DNA of 34,186 nucleotides from Rubrivivax sp. (GTDB lineage Bacteria > Pseudomonadota > Gammaproteobacteria > Burkholderiales > Burkholderiaceae_C). Below, one piece after another: positions 20,741 to 30,398 of the stretch; the first letter of the stretch is position 1; each line of letters opens with the position of its first letter. The stretch is taken from contig JAIYCN010000205.1 of assembly GCA_027487995.1 (NCBI GenBank), positions 1 to 34,186 on the forward strand, in the 5' to 3' direction. Under the pieces are notes generated by a model. That model was not told the DNA's origin. It searched no databases and worked only from the letters and a program-made list of their open reading frames with translations. Position numbers and translations under genes: made by a program.

Positions 20741-22060
20741 ATGGCTGATGTTCACCCACCGAAGATTCGCCGCCGCAGCCTGCTGGCGCTGGGTGCGGCT
20801 GCATGGGCTGCCCCCCTTTATCTGCAAGCCCAGACCGCCGCGCGGACGCTGCGCTTTTCCTGGTGGGGAGGATCGGGCCGCCACGAGGCAACCCTCAAGG
20901 CGATTGCCCTCTTTGAACGCGACCATCCAGGCGTACGCATCAAAGCCGAGTACATGGGCTTTGCGGGCTACCTGGAGCGCCTAACGACACAGATCGCGGG
21001 ACGCTCCGAGCCTGATGTGATGCAGATCAATTGGGCATGGTTGGCCATGTTCTCCAAGCGGGGAACGGGCTTCCGGGACCTGCGCCAGCATGCGGATCTG
21101 ATCGACTTCCCCGAGTTCGACGAGTCCGATCTGGCGTACGCTGACATTGGGGGCAAGCTCAATGCCCTGCCGGCGTCGTTCACCGCACGCGTCCTGCTGT
21201 GGAACCAGGCGGCCTTCAATCGGGCCGGGTTGGCGCTGCCGCGCACCTGGGACGAGCTGTTCGCAGCCGGCCGTGCGTTTCGCCGCGCCAACGGAACCAA
21301 GGCCTATGCGCTGGACGGCGAGCTGTACGACATGATCCTGCTGTCCTTGGCGCAGATCCAGCAGACCCATGGCAAGGCCTATCTGCACCCCCACGAGCCG
21401 CGGGTGGAGATGAGTGCCGAAGCGGCCCTTGAGTGGGTGCGGCTGTACCGTCGTTTGATCGACGAGGAAGTGGCCACGCCGCTGCCCCTGCGGGCCAGCC
21501 TGGGCGGTGCCGAAAAGCCCACCGAGCAGCAACCCGACTGGGTAGTGGGCAACTGGGCCGGCAACTACACCTGGGATTCGGTGATCAGCCTGCGACGCTC
21601 CACCTTGAACGCCCAGCAGCAGCTGGCGCTCGGCGAATTCCCCACCGTACCGTCGCCCCTGGACAGCGGCATGTTCGGCAGGCCCACCTTGATGTATGCC
21701 GTCAGCCGCAACAGCCGTGAGCCCGACGTGGCCGCACGGTTCGTGAACTACATGACCACCAGTGCTAAGGCGCACGAGGTGCTGGGCCGCACCCGCGGCT
21801 TGCCCGGCACACGCAAGGCCTTTGCGACGGTGCAGGCCAGTGGCAAGGCCAGCCCGCTCGAGCTGGCCGCGTTCGAGCAGATCGCGAATGTGCGCCGCTC
21901 AGGGCGGCTGTCGCGGCCCTCTCCCTTGTTCGAGCACGCCCGCATGCACCGCTTCATGCGGGAGATCTTCGAACGGGTGGCCTACCGCAAGGTCTCTGAT
22001 GCCGAAGCCGCACAACGCCTGGTCCATGAGGGTCAGGCCCTGATCCAACGAATCGGTTGA
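20741..22060 (+). CDS. ABC transporter extracellular solute-binding protein (TogB-like)
   Basis: Tat-like N-terminus RRRSLLALGAAAWAAPLYLQAQ; LRFSWWGGSGRHEATLKAIALFERDHPGVRIKAEYMGF. Confidence 0.9.
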   Translation: MADVHPPKIRRRSLLALGAAAWAAPLYLQAQTAARTLRFSWWGGSGRHEATLKAIALFERDHPGVRIKAEYMGFAGYLERLTTQIAGRSEPDVMQINWAWLAMFSKRGTGFRDLRQHADLIDFPEFDESDLAYADIGGKLNALPASFTARVLLWNQAAFNRAGLALPRTWDELFAAGRAFRRANGTKAYALDGELYDMILLSLAQIQQTHGKAYLHPHEPRVEMSAEAALEWVRLYRRLIDEEVATPLPLRASLGGAEKPTEQQPDWVVGNWAGNYTWDSVISLRRSTLNAQQQLALGEFPTVPSPLDSGMFGRPTLMYAVSRNSREPDVAARFVNYMTTSAKAHEVLGRTRGLPGTRKAFATVQASGKASPLELAAFEQIANVRRSGRLSRPSPLFEHARMHRFMREIFERVAYRKVSDAEAAQRLVHEGQALIQRIG

Positions 22061-22064
22061 ACCC

Positions 22065-23225
22065 ATGAAACTGCAACAACGCCAGCTCTCGTTCGTCACG
22101 CGCCGCGACCCCGACACCGGTGCCGAAGTCACCCGCCTGACGCCCCTGGACGTCACCTGCCACCGCAATTACTTCTATCAGAAGTGCTTCACCAACGACG
22201 GCAAGAACCTGCTGTTCGCCGGCGAGTTCGGCCCCGGCTCGGCATGGAACTACCACCTGTTGAACCTCGAAAAACAGGTCGCGACGCAGTTGACCGACCA
22301 GCCGGGGGAGAACACCTTCGGGGGTTTTCTCAGCCCCGATGACCACTACCTGTATTTCGTGCGGGCCGAGCGGCAGTTGATTCGCCTGGACCTGCGAACC
22401 TTGGAGGAGGAAGTGGCCTACACCGTACCGGAAGGTTGGGTGGGCTACGGCACCTGGGTCGCCAACAGCGCCTGCACCAAGATGGTGGGCATTGAGATCC
22501 GCGCCAGCGACTGGTTCCCCTTGAGCGACTGGCAGAAGTTCCACGAGATGTACCACCGCAAGCCGCGCTGCAGGCTCTTCCGGATTGATCTGCAGACGGG
22601 ACAGCGTGAGGTGATTTTGGAAAAGGACGGCTGGCTCGGTCATCCCCAGTACCGCCCGTTTGACGACACCACCGTGGCCTATTGCCACGAGGGCCCGCAC
22701 GACCTGGTGGATGCACGCATGTGGTTCATTAACGAGGACGGCACCAACATGCGTTGCGGCAAGGTGCACGAGGAAGGCGAGAGTTGCACCCACGAATTCT
22801 GGGTGCCCAACGGGTCGGCCATGATCTATGTGTCCTACCTCAAGGGCGAGACGGAACGGTGGATCTGCTCACTCGATCCCGTCACCCTGGCCAACAAGCG
22901 CCTGGTCCACATGCCGCCCTGCTCCCACCTGATGAGCAACGATGACGGTTCGCTGATCGTGGGCGATGGGTGCGGCTCGCCGGCGGATGTCGCCGATGGC
23001 GGCTCACACGAGATCAAGACCGACCCCTACCTATATGTGTTTGACCTGAAGGCGGGCACCACCCGGGCCGTGGCCCGACACGACAGCAGCTGGGAGGTCT
23101 ACAAGAGCAACCGCCAGGTGACCCATCCCCACCCTTCATTCACGCCGGATGGAAAGGGCATCCTGTTCAGCTGCGACGCTGAAGGGGAACCGGCTCTCTA
23201 CATCGCTTCGATGGCCCGTGCCTGA
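22065..23225 (+). CDS. ogl: Oligogalacturonate lyase (PL22)
   Basis: VTRLTPLDVTCHRNYFYQKCFTNDGKNLLFAGEF...LEKDGWLGHPQYRPFDDTTVAYCHEGPHDLVDARMWFINEDGTNMR...CTHEFWVPNG. Confidence 0.93.
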   Translation: MKLQQRQLSFVTRRDPDTGAEVTRLTPLDVTCHRNYFYQKCFTNDGKNLLFAGEFGPGSAWNYHLLNLEKQVATQLTDQPGENTFGGFLSPDDHYLYFVRAERQLIRLDLRTLEEEVAYTVPEGWVGYGTWVANSACTKMVGIEIRASDWFPLSDWQKFHEMYHRKPRCRLFRIDLQTGQREVILEKDGWLGHPQYRPFDDTTVAYCHEGPHDLVDARMWFINEDGTNMRCGKVHEEGESCTHEFWVPNGSAMIYVSYLKGETERWICSLDPVTLANKRLVHMPPCSHLMSNDDGSLIVGDGCGSPADVADGGSHEIKTDPYLYVFDLKAGTTRAVARHDSSWEVYKSNRQVTHPHPSFTPDGKGILFSCDAEGEPALYIASMARA

Positions 23226-24432
23226 GCTTCATGTACGACGGGTGCTGGCGGCGTGGGCCGTACTGGCAAGCTTGACCGCGTGCGCACCCGCCTTGACCAT
23301 TCCTGACGTGGCTCACCGCGCAGCCCACACCCCGCCTGCCCCCGCGGCAGCCGACGAGGAAGGCATCCGGTGGCGGTCGCTGTACCTGGATGACTGGCAG
23401 CCCGAGTCGTCGGTGCACTCGAATGAATGGGTTGCCGACGCAGTGGTGGCCGCCGACGGATCCGGTACCCACCGCAGCGTACAGGAGGCCATCGATGCAC
23501 AGCCGAGCCGAGGGCGCGGTTCAGCTCCGGGCATCGCTGCGCGCAGGATCCTGATCAAGCCGGGTCGCTACGCCGAGCTGGTATGCGTTCGAGACAAGGG
23601 GCCGCTGGTGCTCTACGGGTTGGGTGATCCGCGCGAGACCGTGATCACCGGCAACCTGCACGCGGCGATACCGAAAGCGCCGGGCAGCGCGGTTCACCCT
23701 TGCATGCCGGCGGATGCTGCCGCGGTGGTCGGAACCTTCGCCAGCAGCACGATGATCGTTCACAGCCATGACGTGACGCTGGTGGGCTTCACCGTCGCCA
23801 ACACCGCCATGGACGCCGTTCGGAATGGACAAGGCTACCCGGACGGTGCTGCCGAGTCGGGCGGTGCGCAGGCGGTGGCGCTGACCGTTCGCGGCGACCG
23901 GGTTCGCCTGCACCGCATGAGGCTTCTGGGTCACCAGGACACCTTTCTGGCCGATCAGCGGCCCGGCGACCGCCGCCATCGTGTGGTCGTGTCCCACAGC
24001 ATGATTGCCGGCGACGTCGACTTCATCTTCGGAGCGTCCCGCCTGGTGATTGAAGATTCGCTGATCGTCAGCCGCAGCGGGCGACGTGCGCCAGGACAAG
24101 GGGGCTACGTGCTGGCACCCAGCACGGCCCACGATGAACCCTATGGATTCCTGGTCCACCGCAGCAGGCTGTTGGGCCAGCCGGGATTGGCGCCCCAGTC
24201 CATCCACCTGGGGCGCCCGTGGGACGCCGGCGTGGCACGTGGCCAATGGATTCCCGGGCGTTCTCCAAACGGGCAAGCCTTGATCAGGGACAGCGATCTG
24301 GGCGCGCATCTGGCGGGTTGGGCTCGTTCAACGGCCTGGCGGCAGCCCGATGCACAAGGTGCCCAGGCATTTCGCACCAACGCGCGAGACAACCGCTCAT
24401 CGAACGAATGGGCACCTGCCGAGTTGCCATGA
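23218..24432 (+). CDS. Pectinesterase (CE8), probable lipoprotein; GTG start overlapping ogl 3' end
   Basis: VVAADGSGTHRSVQEAID; LLGHQDTFLAD; GDVDFIFGASRLVIEDS; HLGRPWD; N-terminal ASLTAC lipobox. Confidence 0.9.
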   Translation: MPELHVRRVLAAWAVLASLTACAPALTIPDVAHRAAHTPPAPAAADEEGIRWRSLYLDDWQPESSVHSNEWVADAVVAADGSGTHRSVQEAIDAQPSRGRGSAPGIAARRILIKPGRYAELVCVRDKGPLVLYGLGDPRETVITGNLHAAIPKAPGSAVHPCMPADAAAVVGTFASSTMIVHSHDVTLVGFTVANTAMDAVRNGQGYPDGAAESGGAQAVALTVRGDRVRLHRMRLLGHQDTFLADQRPGDRRHRVVVSHSMIAGDVDFIFGASRLVIEDSLIVSRSGRRAPGQGGYVLAPSTAHDEPYGFLVHRSRLLGQPGLAPQSIHLGRPWDAGVARGQWIPGRSPNGQALIRDSDLGAHLAGWARSTAWRQPDAQGAQAFRTNARDNRSSNEWAPAELP

Positions 24433-24516
24433 AGCGGGATTCCAAGGTCGACCGCCCCCGCGAAAAGATGGACAATTCAAACTATTCGAAACACCGTACC
24501 GACTGAAGCGAAACAA

Positions 24517-25332
24517 ATGGAAGACGATAGCCTGGATGTCCGGCAACAGCCTGAATCGGTCGCGGCGGTACTCAAGGTCTTTGCCATCCTGCAGGCATTG
24601 GGTGAGAAGGGCGACATTGGCATCTCGGAGCTCTCCATCCGGTTGGCCATGCCCAAGGCCACGGTGTACCGGTTCCTGCAGACGATGATCACGCTGGGGT
24701 TTGTGCGCCAGGGGGAAGACTCCGAGCGCTACAGCCTGGACATCAAGATGTTCGAACTGGGTGCCAAGGCCCTGGCTCAACCCGACCTGGTGGATGTGTC
24801 CAAGCACGCCATGCAGCGGATTGCCGACCTGACCGGCGAAACCGTGCACCTGGGAACGCTGATCGACAGCGAGATCATCTACGTGCACAAGATCGACTCC
24901 AAGCACATGCTGGGGATGTACTCGCGCATTGGCCGACGTGCACCCCTGCACTGCACCGCCATCGGCAAGGTGCTGTTGGCATGGGAGCACCCCGAGCGTC
25001 GCGACCGCATCCTCGAAGGGGTGACGTTCACCCGTTACCGCGACAAGACGATCACGAATCGTGAGGACTACCTGCAGGAACTGGAGCGCACGCGCCAGCA
25101 GGGTTTCAGCGAAGACCGCGAGGAATTCGACGACCACATCCGGTGTCTGGGAATTCCCATCTTCGACCGCCTGGGCCAGCCCATTGCAGGGATGAGTGTG
25201 TCGTTCCCGACGTTTCGATTCGACATCCAGCAGACGCCCCGGTACGTCGAGATGCTGCAGACCGCCAGTCGCGAAGTATCGGCGCGGCTGGGCTGCCAAC
25301 GCTACCCGCTCGACGCTCAGTCGGCCAACTGA
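24517..25332 (+). CDS. IclR-family transcriptional regulator, KdgR-like
   Basis: SVAAVLKVFAILQALGEKGDIGISELSIRLAMPKATVYRFLQTM HTH; C-terminal HCTAIGKVLLAW IclR effector domain. Confidence 0.9.
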   Translation: MEDDSLDVRQQPESVAAVLKVFAILQALGEKGDIGISELSIRLAMPKATVYRFLQTMITLGFVRQGEDSERYSLDIKMFELGAKALAQPDLVDVSKHAMQRIADLTGETVHLGTLIDSEIIYVHKIDSKHMLGMYSRIGRRAPLHCTAIGKVLLAWEHPERRDRILEGVTFTRYRDKTITNREDYLQELERTRQQGFSEDREEFDDHIRCLGIPIFDRLGQPIAGMSVSFPTFRFDIQQTPRYVEMLQTASREVSARLGCQRYPLDAQSAN

Positions 25333-26264
25333 GCGCCTTTTAGCAGTCCAAGGGAGGGCCGCAGTTCCAAGCGGCCTTCCAGGGTCTGAGAGGGCGCCAG
25401 CACATGCCCGCCTACCGTGGCGGCCCCACGGCCAGCCAGGTTCATCCAATCGGCGCAGTGGGAGACGGGTTCCACGCAGAAGAACTCGCGGTGCGCGGGT
25501 GTGTACAGGACGACCACGTCCAGCGGCGCTGTTGCGCGCATCTCAAGCGCCACGCCGCGCGCAGGCCATGACAGCCGCGCTTGCCGACTCCAGCCGGTGA
25601 AGTGGTGGTCCAGATCGAGTGAGCCCACCGTCACGCCGCGCGCCAGTTGCGGTGCAAGGGCGGCCGGCTCCCAGGCCAGCGGCATCTTCTCGGCGTCGAC
25701 TGTCCACATGCCGTGGACCTCGGTTTCGAGATGCGCGCCCACCGCGTCGGGAAAGTAGCAGTGGTGGCCGATCCCGGCCGGCATGGGTGCGGTGTCCTGG
25801 TTGGTCACCGAAATGTCGATGCACAAGGCACCATCGGTGCCAAGCCGAATGCGTTGCATCGCGTCGAACCGGTAAGGCCACGCGGAATCCGGTGCGTGCG
25901 CCCACACCAGAGTGATCTCGGCCTGTGAATGATTTTGGGCTTGAACGTGGGATTGAACCCGCCACGGCGCCTGCCAGGCCAGCCCGTGAGAGGCATGAGG
26001 AGCGGAGCGAGGATCCGGCACCGGTCTGATAGGTCGCCCCCCGAAATCGGTGCGCGCATCGCGCATCCGGTTGCTCCAGGGCACCAGGGGAAAGGTGCCC
26101 ATTCCACGGGCTTGGTCTGTGCTCCAGGCCGCTTCATCTGCGGAGCGGAGCCAGTCCACCGCGCCATCGGCTGCGTGTGTAAAGAATCGCCCGATGGATC
26201 CCCCGGCTTCGGGGGCGATCCACACTTCATGCATACCATTACGCAGAGTGATGCGCTGGCTCAT
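25317..26264 (-). CDS. Aldose 1-epimerase (galactose mutarotase) family
   Basis: GTFPLVPWSNRMRDARTDFGG; HASHGLAWQAPW; GIGHHCYFPD; FFCVEPVSHCADWMN. Confidence 0.85.
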   Translation of the reverse strand: MSQRITLRNGMHEVWIAPEAGGSIGRFFTHAADGAVDWLRSADEAAWSTDQARGMGTFPLVPWSNRMRDARTDFGGRPIRPVPDPRSAPHASHGLAWQAPWRVQSHVQAQNHSQAEITLVWAHAPDSAWPYRFDAMQRIRLGTDGALCIDISVTNQDTAPMPAGIGHHCYFPDAVGAHLETEVHGMWTVDAEKMPLAWEPAALAPQLARGVTVGSLDLDHHFTGWSRQARLSWPARGVALEMRATAPLDVVVLYTPAHREFFCVEPVSHCADWMNLAGRGAATVGGHVLAPSQTLEGRLELRPSLGLLKGAQLAD

Positions 26265-27172
26265 GGCAAGGTCTTAGATAGTCGTGGCCAACGGCTGAAC
26301 CGGGGCTCCGGCTCGCCCCTGGCAGGGCTGGGCAAGTGAACGACCGCCCCGCCCCAAGGATCCATCCAACCGAGCGGGCGCGCGTCGATGGAGGCCACGA
26401 TCAAGCTCGTCATGTCGGGTCCACCAAAGCAGCACATGCTAGGCTTTCGCTGTGGCACCTGAATGGAGTGAATCAACCGCCCCTGATCATCAAGTGCATA
26501 CACGACCGATCCGTCATTGCCACAGATCCAATAGTTCCCATCCGAGTCCATGGCGGCACCGTCAGGACGTCCGGCCATGTTTCGCATGTTGAAGTAGTCG
26601 ACCCTGGGTCCCAGAGCGCCGGTGGGTTCATCGAGCGCCATGCGCCAGATCTGCTGCGACGATGGATGAGAGTCGGACAGGTAGAGGGTCTTGCCGTCAG
26701 GCGACACGGCCAACCCGTTGGGCGTGCGCAGTTCCTTCACCCAAGGGCCGGTCAACCCGCGCTCATCCAGGCAGTACAACCCGCCCCAGGCGGTGGTCAC
26801 TGAACCGTCCGTGCACATCGTGCCAACCCAAAAGCGACCCGAACGGTCGCACCGGCCGTCATTGAAACGCATCGATGGCGCGGGGTGAGTCAACTGAGCG
26901 ATCGTACTCAGCGTGACCTTCTCACTGTCCAGTTCTACCTCGACGATTTCGGTTTCCATCGCGGCCAGGAGCGTGCCGCGGTCGGTGAGGCTGATGCAAG
27001 CGACTCGTTGAGGCAAATCCCAGAAGGCGTGATCCTCGGAACCCCATCTCCATCGGTGTATCCGCCGCCGTTCAATATCGACGGCGTAGAAACACTGGTG
27101 GAGGTTGTCCCAGATTGGTGACTCACCGAGGACGAGACGATCACCGGCCAGCACATGGATCAGAGCGGTCAT
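26261..27172 (-). CDS. SMP-30/gluconolactonase family protein, probable uronolactonase
   Basis: LGESPIWDNLHQCFYAVDIERRRIHRW; MRFNDGRCDRSGRFWVGTM; TPNGLAVSPDGKTLYLSDSH; GRPDGAAMDSDGNYWI. Confidence 0.88.
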   Translation of the reverse strand: MTALIHVLAGDRLVLGESPIWDNLHQCFYAVDIERRRIHRWRWGSEDHAFWDLPQRVACISLTDRGTLLAAMETEIVEVELDSEKVTLSTIAQLTHPAPSMRFNDGRCDRSGRFWVGTMCTDGSVTTAWGGLYCLDERGLTGPWVKELRTPNGLAVSPDGKTLYLSDSHPSSQQIWRMALDEPTGALGPRVDYFNMRNMAGRPDGAAMDSDGNYWICGNDGSVVYALDDQGRLIHSIQVPQRKPSMCCFGGPDMTSLIVASIDARPLGWMDPWGGAVVHLPSPARGEPEPRFSRWPRLSKTLP

Positions 27173-28110
27173 GAGGAGGGTCCCGATGGCGGACGGCGAA
27201 GCCATCTTGCGAGGAAGAGGTCGATGTTCTTGACCACCGCAGAGAACCACGGCTCGAATAACCAGAAGGTATGCGGCGAATCAGGCAGCGCGATAACTTC
27301 GGAATGAATTCCTGCTGCCTGCAGTCGCTCGCGCATGAGCTCTCGGCCCGGCAAGACGGGGGTGACCGCCGTGCTCTGCATGAACAGTGTCGGCGCACTG
27401 TGCAGGCCCACCTGATGCACCGGTGAGGCTGCCCTCCAAACGTCCGGTCGACTCGCGTAAGTCCCTCCGAGGAATCGCGTGGGGGCACTGGGTTGACGCG
27501 CCTGTGCCGAAATGAACTGTGGGTCCGTAAAGTCGGCAAGGCCATCCAGGCTGACGACAGCCGACAACCGAACGCCTGCATCGTTTCTCGCGCCAAGCAG
27601 CGCTGCCAACTGCCCACCGGCAGACGCGCCCACCGCGGCCACTCGGTCGAGATCCAGTTGCCAGCGGGAGGCGTTGTCGCGCAGCCAACGCAGCGCCGAC
27701 TGCAGATCATGCAAGGGCGCGGGGAAGCGACCAGCCTCCCCCAGTCGATAGCTGACCGGCACGGCCACCCACCCGCGGACGGCCAGTTCGGCCGCCAGGG
27801 TCGACTCCATGCTGCGGTCACCTGCCTCCCACCCACCGCCGTGAACGATGAGCACGACTGGCCTCGGCAACTCATCATTCAAGCGCCAGATGTCGAGCGA
27901 AAGCGGACCCTGCTCCGTCTGTGCGTAGGGCTGATCGCGCACGGCTCGAATGTGACCCCCCATGGGGATGGAGGGCCTGACGATGTTGGGATACACCCGC
28001 CTCGTGGCTTCCTCTGCTGAGTCCAGCGTGAAGCTGGTCTGCGGCAGCGCGCTGACCGGTGCAGCCAATGCGACCACCAGCACCAGGCGAAGAAACAGCC
28101 AGATCTGCAT
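27169..28110 (-). CDS. Secreted alpha/beta hydrolase (acetylesterase-like)
   Basis: Signal peptide LVLVVALAAPVSALPQT; HGGGWEAGDRS oxyanion motif; VGASAGGQLAALLGA nucleophile elbow. Confidence 0.82.
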   Translation of the reverse strand: MQIWLFLRLVLVVALAAPVSALPQTSFTLDSAEEATRRVYPNIVRPSIPMGGHIRAVRDQPYAQTEQGPLSLDIWRLNDELPRPVVLIVHGGGWEAGDRSMESTLAAELAVRGWVAVPVSYRLGEAGRFPAPLHDLQSALRWLRDNASRWQLDLDRVAAVGASAGGQLAALLGARNDAGVRLSAVVSLDGLADFTDPQFISAQARQPSAPTRFLGGTYASRPDVWRAASPVHQVGLHSAPTLFMQSTAVTPVLPGRELMRERLQAAGIHSEVIALPDSPHTFWLFEPWFSAVVKNIDLFLARWLRRPPSGPSS

Positions 28111-28135
28111 GGATCCTTAGTGCTCGGATGGAGCC

Positions 28136-28960
28136 TCAGTACTGCGCAGCCAAGGGGCCCTTCGAGTCGCTGCGGTATTTGTCGGTCAAGGCCTGGGACG
28201 CCATGCGCAACACGCCCAGGTCGCTGCCCACACCCACAAAGCGCATGCCCTGTGCGAGATAGCGGCGGGCATCGGCCTCGGCGGGCGCCAAGATGCCGGT
28301 CGCTTTGCCGGCGGACGAGGCCGCCGCATGCACCTGAGCGATGGCCGCCTGCACATCAGGATGATTGGGATTGCCCAGGTGCCCATAAGACGCCGCCAGG
28401 TCGGACGGGCCGATGAACAGCGCATCCACGCCCTCAACTGCGGCAATCTCGGCTGCCGCTTCCACGCCCGCCCGGTTCTCGATCTGCACGAGCACCGCGA
28501 TCTCGTCGTTCGCTCCAGCGTGATACCCCCCCACGGCGCCATATCGATTGCCCCGGTGCGACACACTCACCCCCCGCACGCCCTGCGGCGGATAGCGGGT
28601 GGCTGCCACCGCAGCGCGCGCCTGTGCCGCGTTTTCAACGAAGGGAATGAGAAGGTTGGAGGCGCCGGCATCCAGCAGGCGCTTGATCTCCACCGTGTCA
28701 TTCCACGAAGGGCGCACGATGGGCGCACTCGTGCTGTCCTTGAGCGCCATCAGCTGTGGAATGAGCGACAGCACGTCGTTGGGCGCGTGCTCCAGGTCCA
28801 CCAGCAGCCAGTCGAAGCCGGCCACACCCAGAACCTCGGTGGTGATGGGGCTGCCCAAGGAAAGCCAACAGCCGATGAGGGTTCGCCCTTCGCGCAGGCT
28901 GCGCCTGAATGTGTTGGGAAAAGCGCTGTAGGGGCGCCGAGCTTCTTGGGACTCACTCAT
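28136..28960 (-). CDS. garL: 2-dehydro-3-deoxyglucarate aldolase (HpcH/HpaI family)
   Basis: [81 protein letters not shown]. Confidence 0.9.
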   Translation of the reverse strand: MSESQEARRPYSAFPNTFRRSLREGRTLIGCWLSLGSPITTEVLGVAGFDWLLVDLEHAPNDVLSLIPQLMALKDSTSAPIVRPSWNDTVEIKRLLDAGASNLLIPFVENAAQARAAVAATRYPPQGVRGVSVSHRGNRYGAVGGYHAGANDEIAVLVQIENRAGVEAAAEIAAVEGVDALFIGPSDLAASYGHLGNPNHPDVQAAIAQVHAAASSAGKATGILAPAEADARRYLAQGMRFVGVGSDLGVLRMASQALTDKYRSDSKGPLAAQY

Positions 28961-28976
28961 GAAGATTCCTCTCGTT

Positions 28977-30398
28977 TCATCGCACCAGACAGGGCCGCTT
29001 CGGATCGAAGGCCCACCCCGGTATCAGGTATTGCATGGCCACGGCGTCGTCGCGAGCACCCAGACCATGCGCCAGATAAAGCGCGTGCGCCTTCTCCACT
29101 TCAGCCATGTCGAGTTCCACCCCGAGACCCGGCTTCTGGGGCACCTGCACGTGGCCACCCGTGATCTTCAGGGGCTCGCGGGTCAAACGCTGTCCGTCTT
29201 GCCAGATCCAATGGGTGTCGATGGCGGTCACCCGGCCGGGTGCAGCCGCAGCCACATGGGTGAACATGGCCAGAGACACATCGAAGTGGTTGTTGGAATG
29301 TGAACCCCAGGTCAAATTCCAATCACGGCAGGTCTGAGCCACGCGCACACTGCCAGCCATGGTCCAGAAGTGGGGGTCGGCCAGCGGAATGTCCACGCTT
29401 TGCAGGGACAGCGCGTGCGTGAGCTGACGCCAATCGGTGGCCACCATGTTGGTGGCGGTCGGCAGCCCGGTTGCGCGCTTGAACTCGGCCATCACCTCAC
29501 GGCCTGAGAACCCGCCCTCGGCGCCGCAGGGGTCTTCCGCATAGGCCATCACCCCGTGTAGGTCGCGCAGCAGGCGAACCGCGTCCTTGAGCAGCCAACC
29601 CCCGTTGGGGTCCAGCGTGACGCGGGCCTCGGGAAAGCGCTCATGCAGGGCGCGCACGGCGTCGACTTCATCTTCACCACGCAGCACGCCGCCCTTGAGC
29701 TTGAAATCCTGGAATCCGTATCGGGCATGGGCCGCTTCGGCCAGCCGGACAATGTCCTGTGGCGTCATCGCCTTCTCATGACGCAGACAACTCCAGTCGT
29801 CCGCGTTGGCGAATTCATCCGTTGCAGCCATATAGGGCAACGGTGTCTTCGTGCGGTCACCCACAAAGAACAGATAGCCCAGCATCTGCACTGAATCCCG
29901 CTGCTGCCCCTCACCCAACAGGGCCGCCAAGGGCAAGTCCAGAAATTGCCCCAGTAGGTCGAGCAGGGCGCACTCGATGGCAGCCACCGCATGGATGGTG
30001 ATGCGCAGGTCGAAGGTCTGCAGTCCACGGCCACCGCTGTCGCGGTCAGCAAAACGTTGCTGCACCTGGCGCAGGATGCGTTGAACATCCGCGACCGGTT
30101 GACCCACCACCAACTCAGCGGCCTCTTCGAGGGTCTGCCGGATGCGTTCACCTCCGGGCACTTCGCCAATCCCCGTGCGTCCCGAGTTGTCGGTCAGGAT
30201 CACCAGATTGCGAGTGAAGAAGGGGCCGTGCGCTCCGCTGAGGTTGAGCAGCATGCTGTCGCGACCGGCCACCGGAATGGCGCGCAAGGCGACCACCCTG
30301 GGACTGGCGCTTGGTCTGATGCTCTCCAGCGGTTGGTTCATCGGCTGATGCCCGTAAACGGCCGCCTTGGGGTCGGTGCCGGGGTGAGAGGAGTTCAT
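28977..30398 (-). CDS. gudD: Glucarate dehydratase (enolase superfamily)
   Basis: [105 protein letters not shown]. Confidence 0.95.
   Translation of the reverse strand: MNSSHPGTDPKAAVYGHQPMNQPLESIRPSASPRVVALRAIPVAGRDSMLLNLSGAHGPFFTRNLVILTDNSGRTGIGEVPGGERIRQTLEEAAELVVGQPVADVQRILRQVQQRFADRDSGGRGLQTFDLRITIHAVAAIECALLDLLGQFLDLPLAALLGEGQQRDSVQMLGYLFFVGDRTKTPLPYMAATDEFANADDWSCLRHEKAMTPQDIVRLAEAAHARYGFQDFKLKGGVLRGEDEVDAVRALHERFPEARVTLDPNGGWLLKDAVRLLRDLHGVMAYAEDPCGAEGGFSGREVMAEFKRATGLPTATNMVATDWRQLTHALSLQSVDIPLADPHFWTMAGSVRVAQTCRDWNLTWGSHSNNHFDVSLAMFTHVAAAAPGRVTAIDTHWIWQDGQRLTREPLKITGGHVQVPQKPGLGVELDMAEVEKAHALYLAHGLGARDDAVAMQYLIPGWAFDPKRPCLVR

Noticed and set aside
24433-24516. Possible IclR autoregulatory site (TTCGAAACACCG and GCGAAACAAATG) upstream of the IclR gene
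   Set aside because: Only half-site matches; no convincing second arm.
27141-27878. 245-aa ORF overlapping the alpha/beta hydrolase
   Set aside because: Alternative frame with Arg/Ser-rich composition; the HGGGW and GASAGG motifs are in the other frame.
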